Shown: in pieces, positions 8,511 to 18,275 of the stretch
How positions within the stretch are numbered: position 1 is the first letter of the stretch
Layout: the number at the start of each line of letters is the position of its first letter
Origin: Verrucomicrobiia bacterium
GTDB taxonomy: Bacteria; Verrucomicrobiota; Verrucomicrobiia; Limisphaerales; CAIMTB01
DNA length: 64,000 bases
Direction: 5' to 3'
NCBI GenBank assembly: GCA_019634625.1
Contig: JAHCBA010000003.1
Span: 186,001-250,000 of the forward strand
The notes under the pieces: generated by a model
The model's database searches: none
Told to the model about the DNA's origin: nothing
What the model saw: only the letters and a program-made list of their open reading frames with translations
Position numbers and translations under genes: made by a program

Positions 8511-10583
8511 TCAGCCGGGCGAGAGGAGTTGGGCGGCGGCCTCGGCCATGCCGGGACCGGTGAGGCCGTGTTTGCGGTAGAGATGATCGGCGAGGTAGGC
8601 GCTCTGGCCGAACTCGCCGGGGATGCCGAGGCAACGGAGGCGATGGGGGATGCCGGCGCCGCTGAGGGCGGCGGAGAGTTGGGCGCCCATGCCGCCCACG
8701 ACCTGGTGATCCTCGATGGTCACGAGGCGTCCGCCACAACGCCGGACGGCGTCGCCGAGGGTGTCGAGGTCGGGGCGGTTGACGAAGGGGTTGTTGATGA
8801 CGGTGGCCCGGACGCCCTGCTGGGCGAGGATCTGGGCGGCCTCGATGGCCTTGGCGAGCAGGACGCCGGTGCCGACGAGGACGACGTCGTCGCCGGTCTG
8901 GAGGACCTGGGCGCGGCCCCAGGGGTAGGAGGCTTCGGGGAGCCAGTGGAGGGGGTAGTTTTCGCGGCCGACGAAGAAGACATAGGAATCGCCGTCGCGC
9001 CCGGCCTTGCGGTCGTCGGCCTGGCGCTGGATGGCGGCGTACATGAGGGCCTCGGCCTCATCGGCGCAACTGGGGGCGATGACCACGGTGTGAGGGATGG
9101 CGCTGACGGCGGCGAAGTAGGTGGTGGCCTGGTGGCTGGCGCCGTCGGCGGCGTCCTGGAACCCGACGTGGGAGAAGAGGGCGATGACGGGGGCCTGGGA
9201 GAGGGCGGCCATGGTGAGGGGGAGGTTGCCCTTGGTGACCCCGAACTGGCCGAAGGTATCGACGATGGGGAGGAAGCCCATTTTGGCGAAGCCGGCGCCG
9301 ACACTGATCATGTTGGCCTCGGCGACGCCGACCTCGAGGAAGCGACCGGGGAAGGTTTTCTGGAAGGGGCTGATGCCGGTGGAACCCTGGACATCGGAAC
9401 TGATGGAAAAGACGGGGTAGCCATCGACGGCGGCGCGGATGGCGGCGCGGGCGAGGCCGGACTGGACCTTGTCCTTCTTGACGGCGGGAGCCGGGGACGG
9501 GGAGGGGGGCTTGGACTTCCTGGCCTCCTCGGCGCGCTGCCAGGCGTCGTGAAGTTCGGCGGCCCAATGGGTGAGTTCGGCGGGGGGGGTGTCGCCGGCG
9601 TAGATTTCGGCGATCCAGTCGCGGATTTTCTCGGCATTGCCGAGGGGGAAGCCGTGACCGCCGGCGCTGTTTTCCTGGGTGGCGCGGATGCCGTAGCCCT
9701 TGATGGTTTTGACCCAGAGGCAGACGGGGCGTTGGGGATGGGCCCGGGCCTCATCAACCGCCTTTTCGAGGGCCTGGTACACGGATTCGAGGTGATGTCC
9801 GTCGGGGACGCGGAGGACATTCCAGCCGAGGTCGTTCATGGCCTCGAAGGTGGGCTGCATGGAGAAGGCGTCCTGGGTGATGCGCCCGGAGAGTTTGGTA
9901 TCGTTGTCGGAGAGGACGAGGACGAAGGGGTTGAGGCGGCCCCTGGCGGCGAGGCCGGGGATGGCGGCGAAGGCCTCGCGGGATTCGCCTTCCATGGCGG
10001 CGCCATCGGAAACGACGAGGAGGGTGACGCGCTGGCGACCGGCGGCGTGATCGGCGAGGGCGAGACCCTGGGCCTGTCCGACGGATGAGCCGAGGGGTCC
10101 ATTGGAGAGGAGGACGCCCTCGGGGTTGAGGTGGGATTCGCCGTGGCCGGTGAGTTTGCTGTCGATGCTGCGGAAGAGGCGGAGGTCGGCGAAGGTGAGG
10201 CCATCGAAGCCGTAATTGGCGCGGAGGGCATAGAGGCCGTTTTCGGCGTGGCCGGCGTCGTTGACGTAATTGAAGGCCTCATGCCACGGGTGGCCTGGGG
10301 TGGCGAACATGAGGGCGTGGATGGCGGCATTGATTTCCGCGAAGGCGGCGGGGCCTCCCCAATGACAGGCGGCGCCACCCTGGACGGCATGGATGTTCAT
10401 GAGGGCGACCAGGGCCCTTGTGGCGCGCGGGTCCGCAACGGTCACCTCGGCGCCGGCGGCGTTTCGGACGGTGACGGCATAGCGGGGCGGGTCGGTTGGG
10501 GCAGGGGCGAGCCGGGTTGGCAGTTCGAGCGGGGACAGGGGCGGAGCGGAAACGGATTGGGCAACGGAGTTGTCGGCGGCCAT
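8511..10583 (-). CDS. tkt: Transketolase
   Basis: A 690-residue cytosolic thiamine-diphosphate enzyme of the pentose phosphate pathway, transferring two-carbon ketol units. The N-terminal diphosphate-binding half carries HGESHLNPEG, GPLGSSVGQAQG and SDGAAMEGESREAF; the first Gly of the usual GDG motif is Ser here. The LSDNDTKLSGR stretch completes the cofactor site. The pyrimidine-binding half begins near residue 385 and has the GVAEANM block with the catalytic Glu. A Lys/Pro/Ser-rich linker joins the halves near 365-380. The ATG at 10583 gives an N-terminal extension of about 50 residues before the conserved region. It is the first gene of a close same-strand run with the cyclase and kinase, an unusual pairing. 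A phosphoketolase-like relative is less likely. Confidence 0.9.
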   Translation of the reverse strand: MAADNSVAQSVSAPPLSPLELPTRLAPAPTDPPRYAVTVRNAAGAEVTVADPRATRALVALMNIHAVQGGAACHWGGPAAFAEINAAIHALMFATPGHPWHEAFNYVNDAGHAENGLYALRANYGFDGLTFADLRLFRSIDSKLTGHGESHLNPEGVLLSNGPLGSSVGQAQGLALADHAAGRQRVTLLVVSDGAAMEGESREAFAAIPGLAARGRLNPFVLVLSDNDTKLSGRITQDAFSMQPTFEAMNDLGWNVLRVPDGHHLESVYQALEKAVDEARAHPQRPVCLWVKTIKGYGIRATQENSAGGHGFPLGNAEKIRDWIAEIYAGDTPPAELTHWAAELHDAWQRAEEARKSKPPSPSPAPAVKKDKVQSGLARAAIRAAVDGYPVFSISSDVQGSTGISPFQKTFPGRFLEVGVAEANMISVGAGFAKMGFLPIVDTFGQFGVTKGNLPLTMAALSQAPVIALFSHVGFQDAADGASHQATTYFAAVSAIPHTVVIAPSCADEAEALMYAAIQRQADDRKAGRDGDSYVFFVGRENYPLHWLPEASYPWGRAQVLQTGDDVVLVGTGVLLAKAIEAAQILAQQGVRATVINNPFVNRPDLDTLGDAVRRCGGRLVTIEDHQVVGGMGAQLSAALSGAGIPHRLRCLGIPGEFGQSAYLADHLYRKHGLTGPGMAEAAAQLLSPG

Positions 10584-10770
10584 GGCGATGCTTGGTGATG
10601 GTTGGGCCTCTGCGGCGCGTACCGGCGGGGAGCATGATGGGGGTGGCGCCCGGGGAAAAGGCGGAAACGGGCGGAGTCTGGGGAGGGGGGACGGGAGGCT
10701 GGCGGTTGCCGGATTGAGGCTTGAACTGACGGGGGCGGGCTGGGCACCCTTTCCCCGGTTTTTTTGACTT

Positions 10771-11004
10771 ATGGCCGATCTTGCGAACCGCTATCCCGAG
10801 AACACCGGCGGGAAGTACTACGTGGATAACCAGTGCATCGACTGCGACCTGTGCCGGGAGACGGCGCCGAGCAACTTCCAGCGGAATGACGACGGGGGGT
10901 ACTCGTACGTTTACAAGCAGCCGGAGTCGGCTGAGGAGGAGGCGCAGTGCAAGGAGGCGAAGGAAGGATGCCCGGTGGAGGCGATTGGGGACGACGGTTC
11001 GTAG
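10771..11004 (+). CDS. Ferredoxin, single [4Fe-4S] cluster
   Basis: A 77-residue acidic soluble electron carrier. Three Cys in QCIDCDLC (about residues 27-34) and a distant Cys-Pro in EGCPVEAIG (about 68-76) provide four ligands for one [4Fe-4S] cluster. The second CxxCxxCxxxCP motif of two-cluster ferredoxins is absent, and a loop of about 30 residues sits between the third and fourth ligands, as in Fer4_13/Fer4_15-type proteins. It is transcribed divergently from transketolase with a 187-bp gap and is followed by a strong intrinsic terminator, so it is probably monocistronic. Its redox partner cannot be told from context. Confidence 0.93.
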   Translation: MADLANRYPENTGGKYYVDNQCIDCDLCRETAPSNFQRNDDGGYSYVYKQPESAEEEAQCKEAKEGCPVEAIGDDGS

Positions 11005-11033
11005 GGGCGCCGGTGAGGGGAGGGATTTCAGGA

Positions 11034-11066
11034 GGCTCGCGGGCGTCGGCTCGCGGGCCTTTTTTT
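11034..11066 (+). terminator. Intrinsic terminator after ferredoxin
   Basis: An 11-bp stem (11034-11044 with 11049-11059, two G-U pairs) closes a GTCG loop and is followed directly by seven T residues (11060-11066). It starts 29 bp after the ferredoxin stop and 66 bp before the next gene. Confidence 0.9.
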
Positions 11067-11131
11067 GCGGCGGTGCGGGCGGGGTTTCGAGAGAGGCCCA
11101 GGGAGGCCGAGGGCGGTTGGCGAGGTGTCGC

Positions 11132-11881
11132 ATGAAGACGGGCGCGGAGGAGGGTGGCAAGGAGGAGGCTCAGAGACCGGGCCCGGCAGGGGAGCTGGGC
11201 GGGTTTCGACCGCCGGTGCCCCTGGCGCCGGGGCGACGGTTGTCGGACGAGCTGCAGCGGTTGATCCGGGCGTTCGAGGAGCGGTCGGTGTCGCTGCGGG
11301 AGGTGCTGGAGGTGATGCACGGGCGCGGGTACGACATGCTGTTGATTCTGCTGGCGATCCCGTTCTGCACGCCGATTCCGTTGCCGCTGTTTTCAACGCC
11401 ATTCGGGGTGGTGATCGCGCTGATTGGGTTCCGGCTGGCGACGGGTCAGAAGCCGTGGCTGCCGGCGCGGCTGCTGGACCGGCGGCTGCCGGCGAGATTC
11501 TTCCCGATGTTCCTGGCGGCGACGCGGCGGCTGGTGCGGATGCTGGAGGTGCTGCTGAGGCCGCGGCAGATGTGGCTTGTGCGGTGGTGGGCGCTGCGGC
11601 GGGGGATGGGGTTGATGATCCTGGTGTCGGGGCTGCTGCTGTTGCTGCCGCTGCCGATCCCGTTCAGCAACTTTCTGCCGGCCATGACGATCGTGTTGCT
11701 GGCGTGCGCGATGCTGGAGGAGGACGGGCTTGCGGCGCTGGGAGGGGGGGCATTCTTTCTGCTCACGCTGGGGTTCTTTGCGGCGATCGTGTGGGGGGGT
11801 GCGGAGGTGATCCAGTGGTTGGAGGATCGGTTTGGGGGAGGGTTGCTGGACCCGCAGTACGAGGAACCGCTGGAGTTATAG
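11132..11881 (+). CDS. ExoD-family membrane protein
   Basis: A 249-residue protein of the ExoD (exopolysaccharide synthesis) family, whose biochemical role is poorly defined. After a polar N-terminus of about 45 residues, the ExoD-type pattern appears: LSDELQRLI, a helical stretch, then ILLAIPFCTPIPLP (about 70-85), STPFGVVIALIGFRLATG and a second hydrophobic repeat MILVSGLLLLLPLPIPFSN, ending in a long hydrophobic segment (about 205-230). Both halves carry the Pro-rich turn P-[IL]-P typical of the family. The ATG at 11132 was chosen because in-frame sequence further upstream runs back through the terminator and ferredoxin. It converges with the beta-helix gene 28 bp downstream. Confidence 0.85.
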   Translation: MKTGAEEGGKEEAQRPGPAGELGGFRPPVPLAPGRRLSDELQRLIRAFEERSVSLREVLEVMHGRGYDMLLILLAIPFCTPIPLPLFSTPFGVVIALIGFRLATGQKPWLPARLLDRRLPARFFPMFLAATRRLVRMLEVLLRPRQMWLVRWWALRRGMGLMILVSGLLLLLPLPIPFSNFLPAMTIVLLACAMLEEDGLAALGGGAFFLLTLGFFAAIVWGGAEVIQWLEDRFGGGLLDPQYEEPLEL

Positions 11882-11909
11882 GGAGACCTGCCAATGGCGG
11901 GAGGCAGGG

Positions 11910-14360
11910 TCAGGGCTGGGCCTGGGGCAGGGGTACGGACGGGGTGATGGGGCTGTCGAGGTGGAGGGAGAGGCCGCGTTGCCGGCGGCGGACGCCGACT
12001 TCGGCAGCGCCGGTGGCCTGGCGAAGGAGGGTGGCGAGTTCTTCGAGGGTGCGGACGGGCTTCCACCGAAAGGACTGGATGAGGTCGAAGGGTAGGAATC
12101 CGGCCCTGGCGGCGGGGGAGTCGGGCGGGACTTCGAGGACGATCACGCCGCCGACCTCGACGCTGACGCCGACGCTGGAGGCTTCCTCGGGGCCGGCGAG
12201 GGATTTCAGGGTGGCGCCCATCCAGACGTGTCGGAGGGCGGCCTCGGGAGCGGCGGCGAATTGGGCGGCGCGGGCGGCGGGGAGTTCGGGGGTGCTGGCA
12301 ATGGCCCGGAGGTTGGGGCGGCGGACGCCGAACCGGTCCATGGGGAAATTGCGGAAGCCGAGGGTGAGGGCGGGGGAATCGGGGTGGACGCGGTAATCGC
12401 CACGTTCGGGATCGAGGAAGCGGGCATCGGCGAGGATCGAGGAGGCGTCGCGTCCGCTTTGGGCCTGGAGATTGGTGGCGGGCAGCGGGGTGTTCCGGCC
12501 GGGGGTGTGGAGGAGGTTGAAATCCGATTCGTCGCCCCAGGGAGTGGGGACGCGGATGGGTTTGTAGGTGTCGAACACGATATTGCGCCGGAAGATGTCG
12601 CCGCTGCCGCGGTACCAGACGTGGGGATGGAAGGAGTTGGCGACCATCACGTTGTTTTCGCAGAGGCGGCCAAAGCCTTCGCGGAGCTTGATGCCGCCGC
12701 TCAGACAGAGGTTGTCGCGGATCTGGTAGTTGGAGGAACCGTCGTCGAGGTCGATGTCCCAGCCGTGGTCGCAGCGCCAGCGGTTGTTGCGAAGGATGAC
12801 GGGCCGGACGGCGTCGAGGAACGGCAGTTGGGGATGGGGACTGGCGGCGAGGGTGTTGGCGTCGAGGTCCTCGAGTTCCCAGTAGCGGTCGCGTCCCCAG
12901 GAATTGAAGGAGCCGTGGTCCCCGGTTTCGAGGACGGTGTTGAAGACGTCGCAGAACTCGATGACATGGCCGCCCCAGCAGCCGTCGCCGATGTTGATGC
13001 CGGCGCGAGGGACATCGTAGAGGGAGCAGTGACGGACGGTGATATCCCGGGCCATGGCGATCTGGATGGGGGCGGTTTGTTTTTCGATCTGGCCGGTGCG
13101 GTAGATCAGACAGTCTTCGACAAGGCCATCGGCGGGGTAGTCCGGGGTCAAGGGCCCCGGGGTGAGGTCGAGGTCGGCGAAGCGCTGGCGTTCGCCGTAT
13201 TCGAAGAGGGGGTTGCAGACGGCCCGGGGATCGCCGACGAAGGCGACGCCGTTGGCGCCGGCGTTGGCGATGTGACATCCACGGACGACCGTGCGGCGGT
13301 TGTAGCGACTGACGAAGACGGCATTGCCTCCGACGGTGTCGAAGAAGGCGTCTTCGACGGCGCAGTCCTCAGTGCCCTCGAAGAGGAGTGCGCCGCCACG
13401 ATAGATGGTCCAGTCGCTGCGCAGAAGGGGTTCCCGGGTCTCCATGAACGTGCGGGCGGTGTGGCGGAAGGTGAGGTTGCGCAGGGTGATGAAGCGGACG
13501 GGACGTTCCGGGGTGCCGCGCAGTTCGACCAGGTGGGCGAGCCGGGCCGTTTCGAACCGGGTCTGGTGGGGATCGAGGCGGGTGGGCGGGCGGAGGTAAA
13601 GGAGATCTGCGGCGGGGTCGTGGAACCATTCGCCGGGGGCGTCGAGTTCCTCGAAGATGTTCTCGACCATGCGGAAGCGAGGGTGGAGGCCGAGCCGCCG
13701 GTTATTCTGCCAGCCGCCTTCGAGGCGGAGGGTGTCGTCGGGGTTGCGGCCGAGGATGCGGAAGTGGAATCCGCCCCATTCATGGCGGTGCAAGGCATGG
13801 AGGAAGCCGCCGGAGGGATCTGCCCAGCGGGCGACGCGTTCAGGGGCGATGGCGTCGGGGTCGAACCCATGGAAGGGACGGGTATCGGCGTGGAAGTTCG
13901 GGTAACGGGCCATGGGCAGGCGCTGGCCGTCCGCGAAGAGTTGGTCCATGGCGATGCCTTTGGGGACGGCTGTCCGCAGGATGCCGTCGCGAAACGGCTC
14001 CCAACGCGGGTTGAGCGGTGTGCCGCCGCTGAGCACGGCTGTCTGGCCTTCGGCCGCCTGCCAGACGACCGGGGCGTCGCGGGTTCCGGAATCGGCCGCC
14101 GTCAACACCAGGGTGTCGGCGAGGTAGTGGGTGCCTGCGAGGAGATGGACTGTGACGGGCTGTCGTCCGGCGATGCTGCGGGCCGCGAGTCGGGCATGGT
14201 TGGGCGATGGGAACGGGTCCGCGAGGGTGCCGGCGGCGCGGTCATGACCGCTGGGGCTGACATAGAAGTCGGCGGTGAACGCAGCGAGCGGGACCAGCAC
14301 GGCGGCGAGGAGACCTGGGAAGATGGGGTGCGGGCGGAGGCCGCGGAGGGGGTGGGTCAC
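11910..14360 (-). CDS. Secreted right-handed beta-helix protein with C-terminal PDZ domain
   Basis: An 816-residue exported protein. A signal peptide (about residues 1-30, ending LAAFTA) is followed by FYVSPSGHDRAAGTLADPF, the typical opening of bacterial beta-helix glycan-active proteins. Repeated helix turns (e.g. VEDAFFDTVGGNAVFV, VRHCSLYDVPRAGINIG) span about 280-640. The last 90 residues look like a PDZ domain (GVSVEVGGVIVLEVPPDSPAARAG), a common way of tethering partners or substrates. This suggests a polysaccharide lyase or glycoside hydrolase relative acting outside the cytoplasm, but no catalytic residues can be assigned, so substrate and reaction are unknown. It is monocistronic, with an AT-rich repeat island upstream. 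Confidence 0.85.
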   Translation of the reverse strand: MTHPLRGLRPHPIFPGLLAAVLVPLAAFTADFYVSPSGHDRAAGTLADPFPSPNHARLAARSIAGRQPVTVHLLAGTHYLADTLVLTAADSGTRDAPVVWQAAEGQTAVLSGGTPLNPRWEPFRDGILRTAVPKGIAMDQLFADGQRLPMARYPNFHADTRPFHGFDPDAIAPERVARWADPSGGFLHALHRHEWGGFHFRILGRNPDDTLRLEGGWQNNRRLGLHPRFRMVENIFEELDAPGEWFHDPAADLLYLRPPTRLDPHQTRFETARLAHLVELRGTPERPVRFITLRNLTFRHTARTFMETREPLLRSDWTIYRGGALLFEGTEDCAVEDAFFDTVGGNAVFVSRYNRRTVVRGCHIANAGANGVAFVGDPRAVCNPLFEYGERQRFADLDLTPGPLTPDYPADGLVEDCLIYRTGQIEKQTAPIQIAMARDITVRHCSLYDVPRAGINIGDGCWGGHVIEFCDVFNTVLETGDHGSFNSWGRDRYWELEDLDANTLAASPHPQLPFLDAVRPVILRNNRWRCDHGWDIDLDDGSSNYQIRDNLCLSGGIKLREGFGRLCENNVMVANSFHPHVWYRGSGDIFRRNIVFDTYKPIRVPTPWGDESDFNLLHTPGRNTPLPATNLQAQSGRDASSILADARFLDPERGDYRVHPDSPALTLGFRNFPMDRFGVRRPNLRAIASTPELPAARAAQFAAAPEAALRHVWMGATLKSLAGPEEASSVGVSVEVGGVIVLEVPPDSPAARAGFLPFDLIQSFRWKPVRTLEELATLLRQATGAAEVGVRRRQRGLSLHLDSPITPSVPLPQAQP

Positions 14361-14440
14361 AAGAGTGTTCTAGGGGCTTCGGGCCGGGCTGTAAACGGGT
14401 TCGGGATGATCGGATTGCGGTCTCGAATCCTGAGCTGCGG

Positions 14441-14640
14441 AGTCAACAATTAAAATGCCTGACCTACTATTCTATTGGATTTAGGCAACCAAAAAGCGCA
14501 TGGCCCTTTTCCAGTCGTCAATCGTCAACACGCAATTGCGCCTGGCCTATTAATTCTCTCCTCAGTCAACAAAAATGTGCCCGACCTACTAATTGGATTT
14601 CAGTCAATAAAAGTTTGCCTGACCTTCTATTTGGATTCGC
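14441..14640. repeat. AT-rich intergenic island with four GTCAACAA-type repeats
   Basis: Between the beta-helix gene and rhaA (14361-14856) the sequence turns sharply AT-rich. Four diverged copies of a unit of about 37 bp start at 14441, 14523, 14564 and 14602. The clearest, at 14564, begins agtcaacaaaaatgtgcccg and continues acctactaattggattt. The last two copies are 38 bp apart. Related units occur near 27.0 and 51.8-52.1 kb. I see no gene in 14361-14856; the part after 14640 is pyrimidine-rich and leads into the rhaA start. Confidence 0.75.
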
Positions 14641-14856
14641 CTCGCTCACTCCTCTTTTTGCCCGAAGATCTGCGGCGCCATCGCTTTCGCCTTCCTCCGT
14701 ACTGCGTGGATACGGTTTAGCGGGTCGATACGGTCAAGGCCACAGCCTTCCAAGCCGCCCCACACCCCTCCCCACCACCGCCCACCCTCCCCGACTTTGT
14801 CAGTAGCCTTGCCTGCAGGGCGTGGGGAGGCAGGATTGGGCAACCCGGAGACGCTC

Positions 14857-16149
14857 ATGGAACCCTTCACCCTGCCCGCGACGATCGCCCCAAAGGATGT
14901 GGATGCCGCCTACGTTCTCGCGCAGGAGCGGTATGCGGCGGTCGGGGTGGATACCGAGGCGGCGTTGTCGGTGCTGGCCGGGGTGTCGGTGTCGATCCAC
15001 TGCTGGCAGGGGGACGATGTGGGAGGTTTCGAGGCCCGGGGCGGGGCGCTGGGGGATGGGTTGGCGGTGACGGGGGACTATCCCGGGAAGGCGCGGACGC
15101 CGGATGAACTTCGGATGGACTTCGAGCGGGTGCTGGCCTGGGTGCCGGGACGGCACCGGTTCAATCTGCACGCCAGTTATGCGGACACGGGCGGGGTCCG
15201 GGTGGATCGGGATGCGCTGGAGCCAGGGCATTTCGCATCGTGGATCGACTGGGCGAAGGGGGTGGGGATCGGGCTCGATTTCAACCCGACGTTCTTCGGG
15301 CATCCGCGGGTGGAGCGGGGCTGGACGCTGACGCATCCGGACGCGGGGATCCGGGAGTTCTGGGTGGAACATGGGAGGCGATGCCGGGCGATCGGGGAGG
15401 CGTTCGGGCGGGCGCTGGGGACGCCTTGCCTGACGAATCTGTGGATTCCGGACGGGATGAAGGATACGCCGGCGGACCGGAGGGGTCCGAGGGAGCGGCT
15501 GCGGGAATCCCTGGAGGCCATCTACCGCGAGCCGTGCGATCCGCGATGGAACGAGGACTCGGTGGAACCGAAGCTGTTCGGGATCGGTTCGGAGAGTTAC
15601 ACGGCGGGGTCGCATGAGTTTTACCTGGGATACGCGGCGAGCCGGGGGTTGCTGCTGACCTTGGATTCGGGGCATTACCATCCGACCGAGGGGATCGCGG
15701 ACAAGATCTCGGCGGTGCTGTGTCATCTGCCGCGGCTGGCATTGCATGTGAGTCGAGGCGTGCGCTGGGACAGCGATCACGTGGTGACGCTGACGGACGA
15801 TCTGCAGGCGATTGCGCAGGAGGTGGTGTGGGGGGGGTACCTGGACCGGGTGCGGCTGGGGCTGGATTATTTCGATGCGAGCATCAACCGGGTGGCGGCG
15901 TGGGTGATCGGGTCGCGGAGTCTGTTGAAGGCGTTGCTGCTGGCCTTGTTGTCGCCGGTGGAGGCCATGCGGGAGGCCGAACGCGCGGGGGATTATGGAC
16001 GTCGTCTGGCGTTGCTGGAGGAGGCAAGGCTGCTTCCGGCTGGGGCGGTGTGGTCGAGGCATTGCGAGGTGTCGGGGGTGCCGGATGACTTCGCGTGGTG
16101 GGAGCGTGTGCGGGAGTACGAACGGGGCGAGTTGAGCCGGCGGGGATGA
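14857..16149 (+). CDS. rhaA: L-rhamnose isomerase
   Basis: RhaA converts L-rhamnose to L-rhamnulose in the cytosol, the first step of rhamnose catabolism. The 430-residue product is close to the 419 residues of E. coli RhaA and matches its landmarks throughout: VSIHCWQGDDVGGFE, TGDYPGKARTP, FNLHASYAD, LDFNPTFFGHP, NLWIPDGMKD, KLFGIGSESYTAGSHEFYLGYA, LDSGHYHPTE, HVSRGVRWDSDHVV and GLDYFDASINRVAAWVIG. These contain the Glu/Asp/His metal ligands of the active site. The ATG at 14857 (MEPFTLP) aligns with the family start. No rhaB, rhaD or regulator is adjacent. The sugar ABC importer at 36-42 kb is of the rhamnose/AI-2/ribose class and might feed it (speculative). Confidence 0.97.
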   Translation: MEPFTLPATIAPKDVDAAYVLAQERYAAVGVDTEAALSVLAGVSVSIHCWQGDDVGGFEARGGALGDGLAVTGDYPGKARTPDELRMDFERVLAWVPGRHRFNLHASYADTGGVRVDRDALEPGHFASWIDWAKGVGIGLDFNPTFFGHPRVERGWTLTHPDAGIREFWVEHGRRCRAIGEAFGRALGTPCLTNLWIPDGMKDTPADRRGPRERLRESLEAIYREPCDPRWNEDSVEPKLFGIGSESYTAGSHEFYLGYAASRGLLLTLDSGHYHPTEGIADKISAVLCHLPRLALHVSRGVRWDSDHVVTLTDDLQAIAQEVVWGGYLDRVRLGLDYFDASINRVAAWVIGSRSLLKALLLALLSPVEAMREAERAGDYGRRLALLEEARLLPAGAVWSRHCEVSGVPDDFAWWERVREYERGELSRRG

Positions 16150-16207
16150 GAGGGGCTGAGGAGGGGTTGAGAACGGCAGTTGCGCTGGAGGCGGGAGTTG
16201 GCGTGAC

Positions 16208-18214
16208 ATGGGGACTTCGATGCCGTTCACACGCGTTTTTGCCGATACCTCGCAGCATCCGCTGGTGCCGGTGCCGGTGCTGGCCGCGTTGCTGGCGCGG
16301 GGCCCTGCCCGGGCGATTGCGCCGGCGTTGCCGGCGGAGGCGGAGGGATACGGGCGACGTCCGTGGCTGGAGGTGGTGCAGGAGTTCCAGACGGCGGGCG
16401 GGGTGACGGAGGATCAGGTGACGCGCCTGATCGACGACGATTGCGAGTACGTGCGGCGGTTCGAGGACTTGAAGCGGTCGCTGCCGGAGGTGGCAGAGGT
16501 GACCGGCTGCCATTTGTTGAGTGTGGAACGGCTGGCCCGGTCGCTTTTTGCCTTCCGGTTGCTGGGGGACTACCTGGAGATTCTGACGCCACCGCACCTG
16601 ACGTATGAGCGGGGTCCGCAGGGGACCGTGGATCTGCTGGCGCTGTTCACGCAGACGTTCCGGCGGCTGATCGGGGCGACGTGGTCGGTGCTGTTTCCGC
16701 CGGGCGAGCTGTCGCAGGTGGCGGATGCGTCGGCGCAGTTCTGGGTGGCGTGCCTGCATCACCTGCGGCCGGAGGAGATGGGCAACGGGTTCGTCGGGTA
16801 TTTCCGGCGGCCCCATGCGGACCGGTTCCGGGTGTTGAATTCGGGGTTTGTGCCGGACCGGAGCCTCCGGGTGCGGGACGTGATCAGCGAGCATGTGGAG
16901 ACGGCGAGCGACCGGTTGAGGAAGCTGCACGAGGCGGTGGCGGACGGGGTGAAGGAGGGACCGGAACGGTTGTTCGGGGAGATGACGCGGCTGGCGGGGA
17001 AGCTCGAGCTGCCGCTGGTGGTGATGCACTTCTGCCATCACCTGGTGCGGGAGTCGTGCGACGCGCTGGCGGGTCTCGACGGGAGGCTGACGGCGCGGGA
17101 GAACCGGTTTCTCCAGTACTTGCTGCAGCAGACGGCGCGGGCGATCGAGGAGTACGGGGCGCATTCGGGGACGCGTCCGGATTTGTCGCCGGACAGCGTG
17201 ACGGCGATTCTGGCGGAGCTGGACGGGCTGGTGGGGATGGCGGAGGTGAAGCGGAAGATCCGGGAGGTGGCCAACGTGGCGCGGTTGCAGCAGATGCGCT
17301 CGGCGCAGGGATTGCCGCCGATCGCGACGAGCTATCATGCGGTGTTCACGGGGAATCCGGGGACGGGGAAGACCACGGTGGCCCGGTTGCTGGGGCGGAT
17401 CTACAAGGCGCTCGGGGTGTTGCGGAAGGGGCACCTGGTCGAATGCGACCGGGCGGCGCTGGTGGGGGAGTACGTGGGTCAGACGGCCCCCAAGACCAAC
17501 GCGGTGGTGGACGGGGCGCTGGATGGAATCCTGTTCATCGACGAGGCGTACACCCTGTCCCGGGAGCGGGAGGATTTCGGCCAGGAATCCATCGAAACGC
17601 TGCTGAAGCGGATGGAGGACAACCGGGACCGGCTGGTGGTGGTGGTGGCCGGGTATCCGCGGGAGATGGAGCGGTTCGTGCACTCGAACCCGGGTCTGCG
17701 GTCGCGGTTCAACCGTTTCGTCGAGTTCGCGGATTACCCGCCGATCGAGCTGTGCCGGATCCTGTCGCTGCTGTGCCGTCGAAGCGGGTTGCGGCTGGCC
17801 CCGGAGTTGAAGGCGCGGCTGATCGCGCTGTTCCATGCGCTGCATGTCCAGCGGGATTACCATTTTGGGAACGCGCGCCTGGTCCGGAATCTGTTCGAGG
17901 GGATGGTGACGGCGCAGGCGTCGCGTTTGGTGGACGGACCGGCGCCGGATGCGGAGGCGCTATCCCAGTTGGTGGCGGCGGACCTGGTGTGGCCCGACGG
18001 GGTGGTGGATGCATTGCCGCCCCAGGAGACGCGGCGGTACCGGGTCCATTGTCCGCACTGCGGGGAGGTGTACGGGTGGACGCCGGAATTGAACCTGACC
18101 GACGCGCAATGCACCCGTTGCCAGGGGATTTACGACGCGTCGTTCGGGGATGTGGCGATGGAGGCGACCGCGCCGGCGCCGCCCTGCACGGAGGGTTCGG
18201 GCGGTGCCCGGTAA
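16208..18214 (+). CDS. AAA+ ATPase of the CbbX/SpoVK group with C-terminal zinc ribbon
   Basis: A 668-residue cytosolic ATPase. The first 340 residues are helical and of no recognised family. The AAA+ module follows: GNPGTGKTT Walker A (about 381), [12 protein letters not shown] Walker B (about 440), and sensor/arginine residues in [12 protein letters not shown] and [14 protein letters not shown]. This arrangement is typical of the CbbX/SpoVK group, whose best-known member remodels Rubisco; no Rubisco gene is nearby. The C-terminus adds a four-Cys ribbon, CPHCG (about 614) and CTRCQ (about 635), probably zinc-binding. The ATG at 16208 was used, with an alternative at 16220. It follows rhaA by 58 bp in the same direction. 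The target is unknown. Confidence 0.88.
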   Translation: MGTSMPFTRVFADTSQHPLVPVPVLAALLARGPARAIAPALPAEAEGYGRRPWLEVVQEFQTAGGVTEDQVTRLIDDDCEYVRRFEDLKRSLPEVAEVTGCHLLSVERLARSLFAFRLLGDYLEILTPPHLTYERGPQGTVDLLALFTQTFRRLIGATWSVLFPPGELSQVADASAQFWVACLHHLRPEEMGNGFVGYFRRPHADRFRVLNSGFVPDRSLRVRDVISEHVETASDRLRKLHEAVADGVKEGPERLFGEMTRLAGKLELPLVVMHFCHHLVRESCDALAGLDGRLTARENRFLQYLLQQTARAIEEYGAHSGTRPDLSPDSVTAILAELDGLVGMAEVKRKIREVANVARLQQMRSAQGLPPIATSYHAVFTGNPGTGKTTVARLLGRIYKALGVLRKGHLVECDRAALVGEYVGQTAPKTNAVVDGALDGILFIDEAYTLSREREDFGQESIETLLKRMEDNRDRLVVVVAGYPREMERFVHSNPGLRSRFNRFVEFADYPPIELCRILSLLCRRSGLRLAPELKARLIALFHALHVQRDYHFGNARLVRNLFEGMVTAQASRLVDGPAPDAEALSQLVAADLVWPDGVVDALPPQETRRYRVHCPHCGEVYGWTPELNLTDAQCTRCQGIYDASFGDVAMEATAPAPPCTEGSGGAR

Positions 18215-18275
18215 GGGAGGAAGGTATTCGCCCGGATCGATGCCGGTGGGAGGGCGGGAACGGGGCGTCGGGAGA

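Noticed and set aside
7338-10088. 916-codon plus-strand frame opposite cyclase and transketolase
   Set aside because: Antisense to two clear genes; repeats of Gly/Asp/Glu only.
14441-14640. CRISPR array
   Set aside because: Units are only 37-41 bp apart with no unique spacers between them, are degenerate, and no cas gene is present.
16208-18214. CbbX as Rubisco activase
   Set aside because: The AAA+ core fits the group, but no Rubisco genes are nearby and the protein has a large unrelated N-terminus and a zinc ribbon.
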